From the NCBI GenBank assembly GCA_032718475.1, contig JAUCBJ010007646.1, positions 1 to 40,013 on the forward strand: 40,013 bases of DNA, written 5' to 3'. The translations under genes were made by a program, and so were the position numbers. The notes below the pieces were generated by a model. The model did no database searches. It was not told the origin of the DNA and saw nothing but the letters and a program-made list of their open reading frames with translations. Each line of letters starts with the position of its first letter. Position 1 is the stretch's first letter. This DNA is from Nemertoderma westbladi. Lineage: Eukaryota > Xenacoelomorpha > Nemertodermatida > Nemertodermatidae. Positions 1-10,835 of the stretch are shown piece by piece.

Positions 1-599
1 CGGTGTGTCTGTCGTTCTGTTGATCTGTCGATCTGTTGTGTCCAATTTTAAACGTTAATAACTCAGCCAAATCTCGATAAAATATATCCAAACTTGGTAC
101 ATATGTAGTCTGGCAAAAGTTTAGAAATTTTCCAAGTTGAATTTGCGTGGGGTCTTCGTGCAGCATCTGTGTAAATGTCTTACAGTTATATTAAATTAAT
201 CTACGCAAAAAGTATTAGGATTGGCATCAGCGGGGGGTGCAGATTAAAAGGGCTGAACACGTACTGTCCCCCTTTCTTTGATTGATTGCCGGTATGGTTA
301 AATTTCTCAAATACAGATTTTGTGATACAGTCGCTCAATTTTAATTTGTATCTCATAACTGGGCCTCGTCCTGCGGGAAGGCCCCACGAATGTGTTAGTT
401 GTTAGAGCAAACAATTATTACATTAGCATTAGACAGTGGAAAAGTAGTTGATGCTGGTCAGCCGGTAGGCATAATACTTCTGTACTACAGGTACAGCATT
501 GCTGTACTGCAGTACTGTTGTGTATTGTTCTTATATAAGTATAGGACCGTGAACTCGCCAGGCTTGCCAGCTTGTATATATCTAAACGCTTTCGCGCCT
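1..599. other. No gene recognised; AT-rich start of window
   Basis: The first 40 bases are a degenerate GTCTGT/GATCTGT low-complexity stretch. The rest resembles dispersed-repeat DNA, but I cannot assign it to a family. Short open frames around 399-636 have no recognisable motif and no conserved composition. Confidence 0.4.
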
Positions 600-1292
600 C
601 TAAGAGGCGCCTACATCCTGCATTGACTCTCTCCACACGTTCTTATTGGATGCTAAAGTTCTTAATCTGTTTAGATCCTTGCGGTTTTTTAAAAAGTTAT
701 TCCATATATCCGACACATCCTTCCTAATCACTGCGTATAGACAACACAGGCGTCCCATACCTTTACATATTTTTAGATGGATTGGTTGATAGTATAGAAT
801 TAAGCGCTTGCTGGGCTGGGGTGTCACTGTGAAGCCGAACAATGCGGCCCAGTAGAGAGATAAGACTATGTTTCACTATATTTGAGATTCAGCTAGTCTT
901 TGTATATAAGTCCTCATTGGATATATTATCAGGCCATCTTATACCAACTAACCATCTAAGTTATGGTGATCCCAGGAGGATATCTTAATTTGAGACAAAA
1001 TAAGATAAGTAGTGCGATTTGAAAGAACATAATTATTGTTTAAATCCGGAACGTTCCGGATTTAAACAATAATTATGTTCTTTCAAATCGCACTACTTAT
1101 CTTATTTTGTCTCAAGTAACCATCTCATATGGTGTCTATGAAAAACATTAATTTTGTCCGGCCATGTGCCACAGTTATATATTAAAATTGGTCTGACAAA
1201 AGCATTCAATAATTGTATTCTCGACTGAATGGACAATTTCTTACTGCGAAGTATGACACAGAACTAGATAGCATCTATCAAATCAAACTCAA
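600..1292 (-). pseudogene. Degenerate C-terminal part of a non-LTR retrotransposon reverse transcriptase, split by a palindrome
   Basis: Read on the minus strand, 1292 to 1116 gives the RT thumb region, with KLSIQSRIQLLNAF followed by VRPILIYNCGTWP. After the palindrome the frame resumes with IRWPDNISNEDLY and LLGRIVRLHSDTPAQQAL, then the tail LRTLASNKNVWRES ending at a stop at 600-602. This order (pillYg-etW, irWpd-isNe-LY, lGHvlRm-tPA, LAsdR-WR) is the usual C-terminus of Ingi/RTE-like non-LTR polymerases. The catalytic palm and the endonuclease are absent. At least two frame changes and several in-frame stops make it non-functional. The clade call is by motif only. The assignment to an RT tail is fairly secure, but the exact family is not. 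Confidence 0.7.
990..1115. repeat. Perfect 126-bp palindrome (63-bp arms, no spacer)
   Basis: Position 990 pairs with 1115 and every pair I checked inward to the centre at 1052/1053 is complementary; the centre reads TCCGGAACGTTCCGGA. Pairing fails at 989/1116. The palindrome sits inside the RT fragment. Imperfect direct repeats resembling CAACTAACCATCTAAG and CAAGTAACCATCTCAT lie at about 944-967 and 1113-1134. It may be a hairpin-type insertion or a fold-back assembly/read artefact. Confidence 0.93.
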
Positions 1293-1929
1293 TATAATCC
1301 TACCGTGTATGACATGACATGACATGTGAAATACAAGTTGTTGCTGTTCGAAGGAAAAACACATTTATTACCATAACCTTGAAGAAAGCTTTAATTATTC
1401 TAATTATATGAAGGAAAAGCTTTATATTGCCAAATATGAATTATTAAATTCTCCACAAAAGTAGCTCTGGTTTAACCACAGGAGGGCTTAACTATAACTA
1501 TAAGTAACACAGAGAGTATCTGGGAAGAAAGACTTATTAAAGATTATACACTCATGCCTCATCTGTCATTGATCATGCATCATCATTAATCTGGACTACA
1601 TAATTTGGAAGTTAAGCAGCTACACATTAAATCCATAAGCATAATGTGATAATGGTAAGTGACCAATATTTACCAAAAAAACTCAACAGTGTTTGATGTA
1701 CAATCTCCACAGCTATTGCTTCAAACTTCTACCTCTCGAATTGTAAATCTTTTAAAAAAGTTACTTCTTTTTTGTAATGGTATAAAACTGGGAATGTTTG
1801 AAATAATGAAATTAATAACTAATCAAATTATTTAAAATCGGCAGGTAAATCTGACCCCCGCGTTAAAAATAAGTACAATAGTACATTTACTAAGTCAATG
1901 CAACCACTATAAGAACTAATATACCACTA
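1293..1929. other. No gene recognised
   Basis: AT-rich sequence with one short GACAT repeat near 1311-1327. No coding motif was seen on either strand. Confidence 0.5.
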
Positions 1930-2730
1930 TACTGCTTAATGCAATCCACTATACCAAGGTGGAATACTTCACTATACCAAGGTGGTATACTTCACTATAC
2001 CATGATTGTATACTTCACTATAACAAGGTGGTATACTTCACTATAACAAGGTGGTATACCAAGGTGGTAAACTTCACTATACCAAGGTGGTATACTTCAC
2101 TATACCAAGGTGGTATACTTCACTATACCAAGATTGTATACTTCACTATACCAATATGGTATACTTCACTATACCAAGGTGGTATACCAAGGTGGTATAC
2201 TTCACTATACCAAGGTGTTATACTTCACTATACCAAGGTGGTATACTTCACTATACCAAGGTGGTATACTTCACTATACCAAGATTGTATACTTCTCTAT
2301 GACAAGGTGGTATACTTCACTACAACAAGGTGGTATACCAAGGTGGTAAACTTCACTATACCAGGGTGGTATACTTCCCTATAACAAGGTGGTATACCAA
2401 GGTGGTAAACTTCACTATACCAAGGTGGTATACTTCACTATACCAAGGTGGTATACTTCACTATACCAAGATTGTATACTTCTCTATGACAAGGTGGTAT
2501 ACTTCACTACAACAAGGTGGTATACCAAGGTGGTAAACTTCACTATACCAGGGTGGTATACTTCACTATAACAAGGTGGTATACCAAGGTGGTAAACTTC
2601 ACTATACCAGGGTGGTATACTTCACTACAACAAGGTGGTATACCAAGGTGGTAAACTTCACTATACCAGGGTGGTATACTTCGCACTACCAAAGTGGTAT
2701 ACTTTACTATACCAAGGTGGTATACTTCAC
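1930..2730. repeat. 23-bp minisatellite (about 35 units)
   Basis: Tandem copies of a unit close to TATACCAAGGTGGTATACTT plus CAC. Variants replace CCAAGG with ACAAGG, CAAGAT or CCAGGG, and some units are fused (GGTATACCAAGGTGG) without the ACTTCAC part. A composite block repeats with a spacing of about 187 bp (near 2288 and 2475). The three plus-strand frames remain largely open, giving long repetitive open frames that are almost certainly not genes. The unit contains the self-complementary core GTATAC. Confidence 0.93.
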
Positions 2731-3107
2731 ATGGGCCGATATTCCTGAATAGTTCGCTAAAAGACCATGGTCGTGGTAATGCATATAAGTTGGTGTTTTA
2801 AAACAGTGGGAATATTGCCTACCACAACTATGGGCTTCTCGCAGACAAAACTTCAATACAAAATCCATTAAATTATATCTAGACATGATACAATATATAG
2901 AAAAAGCTTGCCAACATTGTAAACAAAGCAACCGCCCGCCATAGCAGAAACTATCGAAACAGCACTCGGAGGTACAGGTGTCTCATAACTGAATTGATTT
3001 ACTGATCTGAATCCGCCTTGAAGGAAATTTAATTTACCATAAATAATGGTGAAATAAATTAACATCAATTGTAGCAGAATTATGAGCACAACCTTTAATA
3101 TTACAAG
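2731..3107. other. No gene recognised
   Basis: Unique-looking AT-rich sequence between the minisatellite and the dispersed repeat cluster. No motif was found. Confidence 0.4.
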
Positions 3108-4190
3108 CTTCCCAGCCGAGAGCTGGCAATAATGGACGGATCCATTGCTAACAATATTTTGTTGTAATAAATTACGCGCTTATGCAGGGCCAGCCTAATA
3201 ACGAAAAACGAAACATTGGGCAAAGTACCGGCTGTACAATTATGTAAAAAAAACACTCTTTTTAAGACGTGTACCTTCTCCTCCCACAATTCTAAACGAA
3301 ATAAAGTGAAATTTTGCACAAAGCATGTCCAATAGATACTCCCTATTTGGTGTCGACAGAAATTTGATTGAGTGAATTCTACGATTATGATCGGTCATTC
3401 TATGATTAATTTTACTGTTGCTAAGCAACCTAGAGGTGCCTCGCAACCAAAACCTTTCATACACAACTAGGTCCGATAATGAACCTATCATCAAAGTTTC
3501 ATCCAATTCCACCAACATTAAGTGCATTAAAAATGCAGCTGCAATGCAGCATGCCGATCCTAGTAGTAAGTGCACGAAGTTGTGTGTACAAACAAACAAA
3601 CAAACAAGCCTCCCAGCCGAGAGCTGGCAATAATGGACAGATCCATTGCAATCAATAATTTGTTGTAATAAATTATACGCCTATGTAGGGCAGCCTAATA
3701 ACGAAAAACATGCTTTCTGCCAAATTTCGCTTTATTTCGTTTAGAATTGTGGGAGAAGATACATTTCATACAAACGGTGTTTTATTTACATACAATTAAT
3801 TGCACAGACGGTACTTTGCCCAATGTTTCGTTTTTCGTTATTAGGCTGCCCTGCAAAGGCGCATAATTTATTACAACAAATTATTGATAGCAATGGATCC
3901 GTCTATTATTGCCAGCTCTCTGCTGTCAAACTTGTAGTAGTATGTATGTATATGTTTGTAGGAAATGTATCTTCTTCCACAATTCTATACGAAATAAAAG
4001 TGAAATTTTCCAGAAAGCATGTCCAATAGATGTCGACCGAATTTTGTTTGAATTAATTCTACGATTATGATCGGTCATTCTAGAATTAATTTCACTGTTT
4101 GCTAGGAAACCAACAGGTCGCTCGCAACCAAAAACCTTGCATACACAACTAGGTCCGATAATGAATCTATCATAATTTTCAATTCAGTTC
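3108..4190. repeat. Dispersed repeat family in nested direct and inverted copies
   Basis: The block starting CCGAGAGCTGGCAATAATGG occurs at about 3116 and 3616 on the plus strand, and its reverse complement at about 3888-3920. The block with CACAATTCTAAACGAAATAA occurs direct at about 3287, inverted at about 3720-3765, and direct again at about 3978-4010. A further part (ACACAACTAGGTCCGATAAT) occurs at about 3461 and 4143. The 3616-3705 and 3811-3920 parts can fold on each other. Pieces of the same family recur at about 6811-6865 and 37398-37440. No coding capacity was seen. It could be a fold-back or non-autonomous element family. Confidence 0.85.
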
Positions 4191-4862
4191 GTTACGGCTT
4201 ACGCCCCGGTGGCTATATTAACTTTGGTTTATATAGTCCATAATTACTTCTTGCTTGGACCCGAAATCAGTAAAAGTAGTAACCCTCATATTTAATACAC
4301 AAGTTATAAACCAGGTTTTTAAAAGATCCACGTCTGAGATATCTTGCTGTTCACTACACCTCTTTTGTTTTAGAAGAGTTCTAATTCCGTATTTATTGAC
4401 ACTCAGTTAAGGTAGTGATGGAAGATCTAGCAACCACGAATTGATTTTATGATGCGAAAATATATCTGTTTTGGTGCCACCCATTAAATGTAAAACAAGC
4501 CAATAACTATACAGGGCAGTCAACCTATTGTTGCGTGTATTAAACACATTGTTAACAAGTCTGCAGTTGTGAAATCTGATTAAGGTCTCTAATTTTGGTT
4601 GGTTCAAAATACTGCAAAGTGTCGCAGAGTCCAAGTAATTTCAAAGTCGGAGTGTTCTTCATAAGCCTTTGCGACATGATCGTGCTACTTCAAGAAGGCG
4701 TGTTTCACCTAGTAAGCAGACCCATACAGAGCCGGGGTAAGCAGATAGATGCCCATAGTTTTGAGACAATGGAAAGTGGGACCCTATTAACACATAGGCC
4801 TCTCGATTCTAAATTGCTCACTTGATGCCATAGCTTACTCTTGAAGTGCCTTGCTATACCTT
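4191..4862. other. No gene recognised
   Basis: No conserved coding motif. A minus-strand open stretch at 4407-4634 has a faint similarity to a non-LTR endonuclease segment, which I do not consider sufficient to annotate. Confidence 0.4.
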
Positions 4863-6093
4863 TATGGTTAAATGGAACTGAAAATGCGAGTGGATTAGAT
4901 GAAATCCCAGTGGAGGTATGACAAAACCGGAGTGCTAAACAGACCATTATTGAATGTTTGCAACCGGATGTTAAAAGGGGAAAAGCCACCACCAATTTGG
5001 ACTAAAGGTAAACTAAAGCCTCTCCCTAAGAAAGGAGACCTTGGCATACCAACAAACTATCGTGGGATCTGTCTGCTTGTGGTAGCTGCCAAAATATACA
5101 ATAAAATGATTCTATATAGGATTAGGCCTCACATAGAGAAACTACTGCGTAAGAGCCAAATCGGATTTCGACCAAGTAGATCAACAATAGCTCAGATACT
5201 TGCACTACGGAGACTGATTGAAGGAATTAAGTCAAAGAATCTCCCCGCAGTCATGACTTTTGTGGACTTCAAGAAGGCATTCGACTCCATCCATAGAGGT
5301 AAAATGCTTGAAATCCTAAGAGCTTATGGAATACCAGAAATAATTGTTGCTGGCATTGGATTGTTATATTGTGACACAGAAGCGCAGGTATTCTCACCAG
5401 ATGGTGAAACTGAGTTTTTCTAAATCCTGGCTGGCGTACTGCAAGGTGACACATTAGCACCATTAGCATTTGTAATTGTGCTGGATTACGCAATGAGGAC
5501 GGCCACAAAGGGTGAAGATCTGGGATTCACACTTCAAGAAAGCATAAGTAGTAGATATCCGGCAACTACAGTCACAGGCACCGACTTTGCGGATGACATC
5601 GCTCTGCTCTCTAATACGCTACCAGATGCACAGCTTCTACTAAATAAAGTGGGGAGGGCTGCTAAGGAGGTTCGATTGCATATAAATGCTACTAAGACCG
5701 AATTCATGATTTTTAATGTTGATAGAAACTTGACAACCATTGATAATAATCAACTAAGGAAGGTCGACGACTTCCAGTACCTTGAATCATGGATAGAGAG
5801 TAGCAAAAAGGACATAGAAGATAGGAAAGCAAAGGCTTGGGTAGCTCTATCAAAAATGGATACCATCTGGAAATCAGATCTCTCCAGGCACCTGAAGACT
5901 AAGTTCTTGCGAGCCACAGTGGAAAGTGTATTTTTATACGGGGGTGAGACCTGGACACTAACTAAATCACTTGAACAACGAATTGATGGTTGCTACACAA
6001 GACTACTAAGGGCAGCCCTAAACATCAGCTGGAGACAACACATGACAAACGCCGAGCTTCTCCATGATCGATCAGATCTCTCCATGACTGTAT
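4863..6093 (+). pseudogene. RTE-type non-LTR retrotransposon reverse transcriptase, 5'- and 3'-truncated
   Basis: Translation begins with ENASGLDEIPVEV near 4880, then changes frame near 4920 into the main frame (from 4899). RT blocks follow in order: KPLPKKGDLGIPTNYRGI, SQIGFRPSRSTIAQI, FVDFKKAFDSIHRGKML, AGVLQGDTLAPLAFVIVLDY, the catalytic DFADDIALLS (FADD at 5586-5597), then LYGGETWTLTKSLEQ and CYTRLLRAALNISWRQHMTN. These blocks are typical of the RTE clade. An in-frame TAA at 5421-5423 and the upstream frameshift inactivate it. The N-terminal endonuclease is missing. The C-terminal LRFAGHC region is missing too, because the sequence stops abruptly at about 6093 where a minus-strand element begins. 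Confidence 0.92.
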
Positions 6094-6095
6094 AG

Positions 6096-6816
6096 CTCCA
6101 CATATCCCCCAGGAACAATTTTCTCATTTTTATCTATTACTATGTAGTGTGATTTATTGGGATTAGGACTTATCAGAAGATGGTTATGGGCAAAGTATTT
6201 TTCAGCGTTTGTGATCATTTTTTCGATGTCTGTCTTCGTATTTCCAATAAAAATGATACCGTCTGCATAACTAATCGCGCCACAAGGTAAATGTTTTATG
6301 GTATTCCTAATCCACTGTTCTCTATCTCATGGAATAGATCAGCCATATATAGATTGAATAATATGGCCGATAGGACACCACCCTGACGTACGCCCTGCAA
6401 AAGATCAAATTTATTCTTGTAGAGCAGACCATCGATCTTAAGGGTTGCTTTCCCGGATTGATAATATGAGTGAATGATTTATGAGACGTTCATACAATTT
6501 ACTGAAAACTGGCCCCCTTGCCTCTTACTCGTTGCTTGTCAACGAGCATTTCATTTGAAACTGTGTAGAATGCCTCATAGTCAGCAAATTTATTATATTT
6601 CTCATAAAGAAGTACTCTGCTTTTCCTGCATCCAAACCGTAGTGTTCTTCGAGAATCAACAGAAGTGGAGATTCTTCAGCAACAATTATCGTAATGTAGT
6701 TTAAACTGTTTATGTAACCGTGACAGTTAAAGGACATTATCTTAACATCTGTGGCTGGAGTATTGTTGTTAAATATGTCATCTTTAATTGTAAGATGGTG
6801 ATTGTCTTGCAGTTTC
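6096..6816 (-). pseudogene. Non-LTR retrotransposon fragment with endonuclease start fused to RT palm
   Basis: On the minus strand, the start near 6800 encodes KIMSFNCHGYINSLNYI, an N-terminal apurinic-endonuclease block. After about 30 codons the sequence jumps to RT: KFADYEAFYTVSNEML, then LLQGVRQGGVLSAILFNLYM (about 6320-6390), then in another frame CGAISYADGIIFIGNT and HNHLLISPNPNKSHYIV. The catalytic YADD motif reads YADG (about 6258-6269), so the second aspartate is lost. There are at least two frameshifts and one stop, and most of the endonuclease is deleted. It abuts the plus-strand RTE fragment tail-to-tail at about 6094. Open frames called on the plus strand here are shadows. Confidence 0.8.
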
Positions 6817-6975
6817 ATCCAATTCCATCAACATTAAGTGTAAGAAATTGTTTGTACAAACAAACACACACACCAACACACCCCCACACAGACATGTGGA
6901 GAAATAAGGACTTCCAACATGGATCCGTCCAATATGATCTCATAATATTATTTTTTTAATGATGATTTACAGGTG
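6805..6975. repeat. Piece of the dispersed repeat plus CA-rich tract
   Basis: The stretch from about 6811 (GTTTCATCCAATTCCATCAA) matches about 3497-3530, and GTACAAACAAACACACACAC leads into a CA-rich tract up to about 6893. The satellite array begins shortly after. Confidence 0.7.
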
Positions 6976-6979
6976 GTGG

Positions 6980-9177
6980 TGACATGGGAGTGCTGATGTT
7001 GATACCGGAGTGCTGATAGCAGCATATTAATACTGTAGTAGGCCACTTATAGCGGCATGTTGATACTGTAGTGCTGATAGCGGCATGTTGATACTAGAGT
7101 GATGATACTGCCGCAGCATGTTGATTCTGTAATGCTGGTAGCGGCATGTGGATACTGTAGTGCTGATGGCGGCATGTTGGATAATGTAGTGCTCATAGCA
7201 GCATGTTGATACTGTAGTGTAGATAGCAGCATGTTTATACTGTAGTGCTTAAATAGTGGCATGTTGACACTGTAGTGCTTATAGTGGCATGTTGGATACT
7301 GTAATGCTGATACTGCAGCTGCATGTTGGATACTGGAGTGCTGATAGCAGCATGTTGATACTGTAGTGCTGATGTGGCATGTTGATACTGTAGTGTGTGA
7401 TAGCATCATGTTGGATACTGTAGTGCTGATATCAGCATGTTGGATACTGTAGTGCTGATAGCACCATGTTGATACTGCAGTAGACCACTTATAGCGTCAT
7501 GTTGATACTGTAGTACTGATAGCGGCATGTTGGATACTGTAGTGCTGATAGCGGCATGTTGATACTGTAGTGCTGATAGTGGCATGTTGATACTGTAGTC
7601 GACCACTTATAGCGGCATGTTGATTCTGTAGTGCTGATAGCGAAATGTTGGATACTGTAGTGCTGATAGCGGCATGTTGGATACTGTAGTGCTGATAGCG
7701 GCATGTTGATACTGTAGTGCTGATAGTGGCATGTTGATACTGTAGTAGACCACTTATAGCGGCATGTTGATTCTGTAATGCTGATAGCGGCATGTTGGTT
7801 ACTGTAGTGCTGATAGCGGCATGTTGAAACTGTAGTGCTGATAGTGGCATGTTGATACTGTAGTAGGCCAATTATAGCGGCATGTTGATACTGTAGTACT
7901 GATAGCGGCATGTTGATTCTGTGCTGATAGCAGCATATGGATACTGTAGTGCTGATAGCGGCATGTTGGATAATGTAGTGCTGATAGCAGCATGTTGGGT
8001 AGTGCTGATAGCAGCATGTTGATACTGTAGTTGACCACTTATAGCTTCATGTTGATTCTGTAATGCTGATAGCGGCATGTTGGATACTGTAGTGCTGATA
8101 GCGGCATGTTGATACTGTAGTGCTGATAGTGGCATGTTGATACTGTAGTAGGCCAATTATAGCAGCATGTTGATACTGTAGTACTGATAGCGCCATGTTG
8201 ATTATGTAGTGCTGATAGCGGCATGTTGGATTCTGTAGTGCTGATAGCAGCATGTTGATACTGTAGTGCTGATAGTGGCATGTTGATACTGTAGTGTGCT
8301 GATAGCATCATGTTGGATACTGTAGTGCTGATATCAGCATGTTGGATACTGTAGTGCTGATAGCACCATGTTGATACTGCAGTAGACCACTTATAGCGTC
8401 ATGTTGATACTGTAGTACTGATAGCGGCATGTAGGATACTGTAGTGCTGATAGCGGCATGTTGATACTGTAGTGCTGATAGTGGCATGTTGATACTGTAG
8501 TAGACCACTTATAGCGGCATGTTGATTCTGTAGTGCTGATAGCGAAATGTTGGATACTGTAGTGCTGATAGCGGCATGTTGATACTGTAGTGCTGATAGT
8601 GGCATGTTGATAATGTAGTGCTGATAACAGCATGTTGATACTGTAGTTGACCACTTATAGCAGCATGTTGATTCTGTAATGCTGATAGCGGCATGTTGGT
8701 TACTCTAGTGCTGATAGCGGCATGTTGAAACTGTAGTGCTGATAGTGGCATGTTGATACTGTAGTAGGCCAATTATAGCGGCATGTTGATACTGTAGTAC
8801 TGATAGCGGCATGTTGATTATGTGCTGATAGCAGCATATGGATACTGTAGTGCTGATAGCGGCATGTTGGATAATGTAGTGCTGATAGCAGCATGTTGAT
8901 ACTGTAGTTGACCACTTATAGCAGCATGTTGATTCTGTAATGCTGATAGCGGCATGTTGGATACTGTAGTGCTGATAGCGGCATGTTGATACTGTAGTGC
9001 TGATAGTGGCATGTTGATACTGTAGTAGGCCAATTATAGCAGCATGTTGATACTGTAGTACTGATAGCGCCATGTTGATTCTGTAGTGCTGATAGCGGCA
9101 TGTTGGATTCTGTAGTGCTGATAGCAGCATGTTGGATACTGTAGTGCTGATAGCAGCATGTTGGATACTGTAGTGCT
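6980..9177. repeat. Satellite array, left block (28-bp unit)
   Basis: Tandem copies of GTGCTGATAGCGGCATGTTG plus ATACTGTA (28 bp), with variants GCAGCATG, GTGGCATG and TTGGATACTG, and interspersed longer units containing AGGCCA or GACCACTTATAGC. A higher-order period of about 900 bp is visible: the unusual variant TAGCATCATGTTGGATACTG occurs near 7401 and 8303, and the GGTTACT variant near 7797 and 8697. All three minus-strand frames stay largely open, giving spurious repetitive peptides rich in QHYS/NMPLSALQ. The last five bases, GTGCT at 9173-9177, are the left target duplication of the BEL element. Confidence 0.95.
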
Positions 9178-10547
9178 TGTTCGTGGTATTTCAACTTTTC
9201 CTAACGCGAGTTGAATATTTTTTTGGATTTATTTTAAATGAATATTCCGATATCACTACTGGGTGCGGGAACATGGGTTTTGGGCACATTCAATGGACTG
9301 GGGGCGATTTATGGGCGAATATTGGGGCGACTTACGGGGTACGGGAGTCATTTTATGTATTTAAGGGCCAGGGGTGGGAGGTAAAGTTAAGCAGTATTCA
9401 GGTTTGCCTGATTACTATTAGGCCTAGCCAACTTCCTGCTGCCTGTAGAGGTGGATTTGGTAACTCGCTAGGTCTAAAAGACAAGGGCTGCCCTTAGCGG
9501 TCCCTGGCCAACAGCAGTTATTACGAGACTGAAAAGGACATTGGAAAGTCTGCTGCTTGTGTCAGGGATTTGCGACGGGAACCGACGACAGACCCCTAGC
9601 CAAGCCGTACTGGTTCCTGATGACCGATCCCTTCGGGGTTCGGGAAGGGTGGGACGGACACGCGAATGGGTCGACCGACTAACGGAGGAAGGGTTAGACG
9701 AGGACTGCCTTCCTGGAGTGGGTTCCACGACTGGCGTTAGTACGAGCCTGAATAAGGACTCGGCAAACCACCAACCATTGGGGCTCACGACGGGCTGACA
9801 GACCCCTTGCCAAGCTGTACCGCTTTCCTGATGACAGATCCCTTCGGGGTTCGGGAAGGGTGGGACGGACATGCAATGGGGTCGAAAGACAAAGGACTGG
9901 ACTCTACTGGCCTACCGACTGTTCGGAGCAGCTTCTTGGCTGCCGAAGCGACTACGAGCCTGAATAAGGACTCGGAAAGCCTAGGTGGTTGGGTCCCTGC
10001 GATGAACCGACGGACCCCTAGCCAAGCCGTACCGCTTTCCTGATGACTGATCCCTTCGGGGTTCGGGAAAGGTGGGACGGACACGCGACAGGGTCTACCG
10101 ACTAGACCGACCCTTAGCCAAGCCGTATCGCTTTCCTGATGACCGATCCCTTCGGGGTTTGGGAAGGGTGGGACGGACACGCAACAGGGTCGACCGACAC
10201 CGACACTACGGTACCGAGACTAGGACCGGGGGAAAATTGGGGAACATTAGTTAGGCTAAAATCTGAGCGAACAGTGGGTAATTAAATAATGTACTGTAGG
10301 GATTTATATTGTCGTGTTATATTATTGTGAATATTTGGTGTATATTGGTTTGGGGAAGCCCAACTTATTCTCAATCAAGTTTCAACTGTAGGGAAGTTAC
10401 ATTAAAGAGTACATCCAACCAATGAAACTTTTCCTCAACCGCAATCTTGCATTTAAGAACGTATTCCTTCTCCACTACCAATGTCCGGTGACTGGCCGGG
10501 ATTCCGTGGTCTGAAAAGTTCCGAATGGTGCCGGAATAACGGCAACA
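9178..10547 (+). repeat. 5' LTR of the BEL/Pao element
   Basis: It begins TGTTCGTGG after the duplicated GTGCT and ends GGCAACA, matching the 3' copy at 21673-23005. Relative to the 3' LTR it has about 176 bp extra in its repeat region (about 9721-9896). It lacks about 28 bp near 10523 and lacks the inverted duplication of the 3' copy. A candidate transcription start region and AATAAT-type polyadenylation sequence cannot be fixed by eye. No tRNA-like primer site starting with TGG lies directly after the LTR, so the primer is not assigned. Confidence 0.93.
9596..10195 (+). repeat. Tandem subrepeats inside the 5' LTR
   Basis: The core GATCCCTTCGGGGTTCGGGA starts at 9626, 9837, 10049 and 10145, within longer units beginning CTAGCCAAGCCGTA. 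Spacings are about 211, 212 and 96 bp. Each core can form a CCCTTC/GAAGGG stem. The 3' LTR has only three cores (22234, 22483, 22579). Such repeats often hold transcriptional or packaging signals, but no function is shown here. Confidence 0.88.
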
Positions 10548-10835
10548 AAATTGAGAATAAGACGCGGCCAACTTCAACTGGTGGAAGTTGGGAATCCTAC
10601 AATACTCTTCAAACTGTCTCCGTGCTTACCAGCACCCACTACGAGGAAACTCTGGTATTTGATTTAAGACAAAGCCATGGTTTAATCAATCGACAAACTC
10701 GAACTAATAAACTCGTAGTCGGCAGATCACATATAGAGAGTCATTAACAGGGAATGGAAGTATCGATCATACCCATTGATATAATCCAAGTTGGGCCAGG
10801 AATCTGGCACGTCGAAGTTGAAGTACAAGGAACGA
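10548..10835 (+). other. Untranslated leader of the BEL element
   Basis: Lies between the 5' LTR end and the first plausible coding frame. An open frame spanning 10481-10747 starts inside the LTR and has no recognisable motif, so I do not call it. An ATG at 10754 opens a frame of about 41 codons that appears to join the next small ORF by a frameshift near 10830. Confidence 0.5.

Noticed and set aside
1959-2571. Plus-strand repetitive open frames rich in GGILHYTK and RWYTSLYQ
   Set aside because: They are the 23-bp minisatellite translated in its three frames, with no start context or non-repeat part.
4407-4634. Minus-strand open frame as a non-LTR endonuclease piece
   Set aside because: Only a short stretch (LIRFHNCRLVNNVFNTRNN) resembles the family and no catalytic motif is present.
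6980-9177. Regular repeats with variable parts as a CRISPR array
   Set aside because: Units are head-to-tail with no unique spacers, in a eukaryotic retroelement context.
7047-9194. Many minus-strand open frames of 60-140 codons in the satellite
   Set aside because: They follow the 28-bp repeat in every frame, start at arbitrary positions and end where units are irregular; composition artefact. The same applies to those at 22805-24893 and 29920-35688.
9474-10254. Open frames on both strands within the 5' LTR (and the matching ones in the 3' LTR)
   Set aside because: They arise from the GC-rich LTR subrepeats, differ between the two LTRs and show no domain.
10548-10600. Primer-binding site, for example TGGTGGAAGTTGGG at about 10580
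   Set aside because: It lies more than 30 bases from the LTR end and does not fit the 3' end of a tRNA when the acceptor and T-stem lengths are counted.
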